Of a DNA stretch of 5,789 nt, positions 5,491 through 5,789 are shown piece by piece. Positions within the stretch are counted from its first letter, which is position 1; each line of letters opens with the position of its first letter. The notes below the pieces were generated by a model, which searched no databases, had not been told where the DNA came from, and worked only from the letters and a program-made list of their open reading frames with translations. The position numbers were made by a program, and so were the translations under genes. Source of the stretch: an uncultured Synergistia bacterium (GTDB taxonomy: Bacteria; Eremiobacterota; SpSt-956; JAKJGF01); NCBI GenBank assembly GCA_937888925.1, contig CALARM010000550.1:1-5789 (forward strand), read 5' to 3'.

Positions 5491-5789
5491 TTCAAGAGGA
5501 AACCAGAAAAGCACATCCAGTCCTGAAGGCAAATTATTTTTTACAGTTATCCCGCCTTTATGAGCTTCAATGATCTCTTTGACTATAGGCAGACCAAGAC
5601 CTGTACCTACCCTTTCTTTATTCTTCTCCGATCTGAAAAATCTCTCAAATAAATGAGGCAGTTCCTCTTCAGGAACTCCTCCGCCTGTATCACTTATCTT
5701 TATAAACAGCCCTCCTTCGGTACTGTAAGCACTTATTCTGACAGAACCTCCGGCAGGAGTATATTTAATGGCATTATCTATAAGATTTA
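5485..5789 (-). CDS. C-terminal part of a sensor histidine kinase (ATPase domain), cut by the window edge
   Basis: The last 100 or so codons of a histidine kinase read leftward into a TGA at 5487-5485. All ATP-binding landmarks of the HATPase_c domain are present in order: the N box (NLIDNAIKYTPAGG) right at the edge, the G1 box (SDTGGGVP), the F box (LFERFFRSE) and the G2 box (GTGLGLPIVKEIIEAHKG), followed by a short C-terminus ending FPLED. This pattern is typical of PhoR/OmpR-pathway-type kinases that autophosphorylate a His in an upstream domain, which lies outside the window with the sensor and any response regulator. It is convergent with the pilin operon and separated by 149 bp, so it is not part of that transcript. 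No signal for its ligand is visible. Confidence 0.95.
   Translation of the reverse strand, partial: NLIDNAIKYTPAGGSVRISAYSTEGGLFIKISDTGGGVPEEELPHLFERFFRSEKNKERVGTGLGLPIVKEIIEAHKGGITVKNNLPSGLDVLFWFPLED

Overview
This is a low-GC (roughly one third G+C by eye) bacterial window. Most of it is one plus-strand operon, about 701-5335, encoding minor type IV prepilins or pseudopilins. The prepilin leaders, a Sec-type signal peptide and an orthodox sensor histidine kinase suggest a Gram-negative-type (diderm) bacterium. The proteins are divergent, which fits an uncultured or candidate-phylum lineage, but the sequence alone does not name the organism.

Layout. (a) 1-126, minus strand: the start of an unrecognised gene with its own promoter and ribosome site. 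Its best-looking reading frame is offset by -1 from its start codon. (b) 127-700: an AT-rich divergent intergenic region holding three 9-bp repeat units (CATCCTG core), up to three plus-strand promoter matches, a more GC-rich leader-like element at 371-420, and a strong Shine-Dalgarno site followed by a four-codon ORF. (c) 701-5335: five closely spaced genes, in order GspI/PilV-like, GspJ/PilW-like, a very large GspK/PilX-like protein, an unrecognised 121-residue membrane protein, and GspH/FimU-like. (d) 5336-5484: a short convergent intergenic region with a strong hairpin. (e) 5485-5789, minus strand: the C-terminal ATPase part of a histidine kinase cut by the window edge.

How it works together. 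The four prepilin-like genes carry the features expected of the four minor pseudopilins H, I, J and K. I, J and H-like proteins have Glu at +5 after the cleavage Gly; the K-like one lacks it, as GspK does. In known systems these proteins form the tip complex that starts assembly of a type IV pilus or type II secretion pseudopilus. The assembly ATPase, platform protein, secretin, prepilin peptidase and major pilin are not in this window, so pilus and secretion system cannot be told apart here.

The most interesting items are the unrecognised bitopic protein inside the tip operon, the oversized K-like protein with a DxDxDGxxD calcium-loop motif, the Asp-Pro-Asn tripeptides repeated in three of the pilins, and the transcribed-looking leader upstream of the operon.
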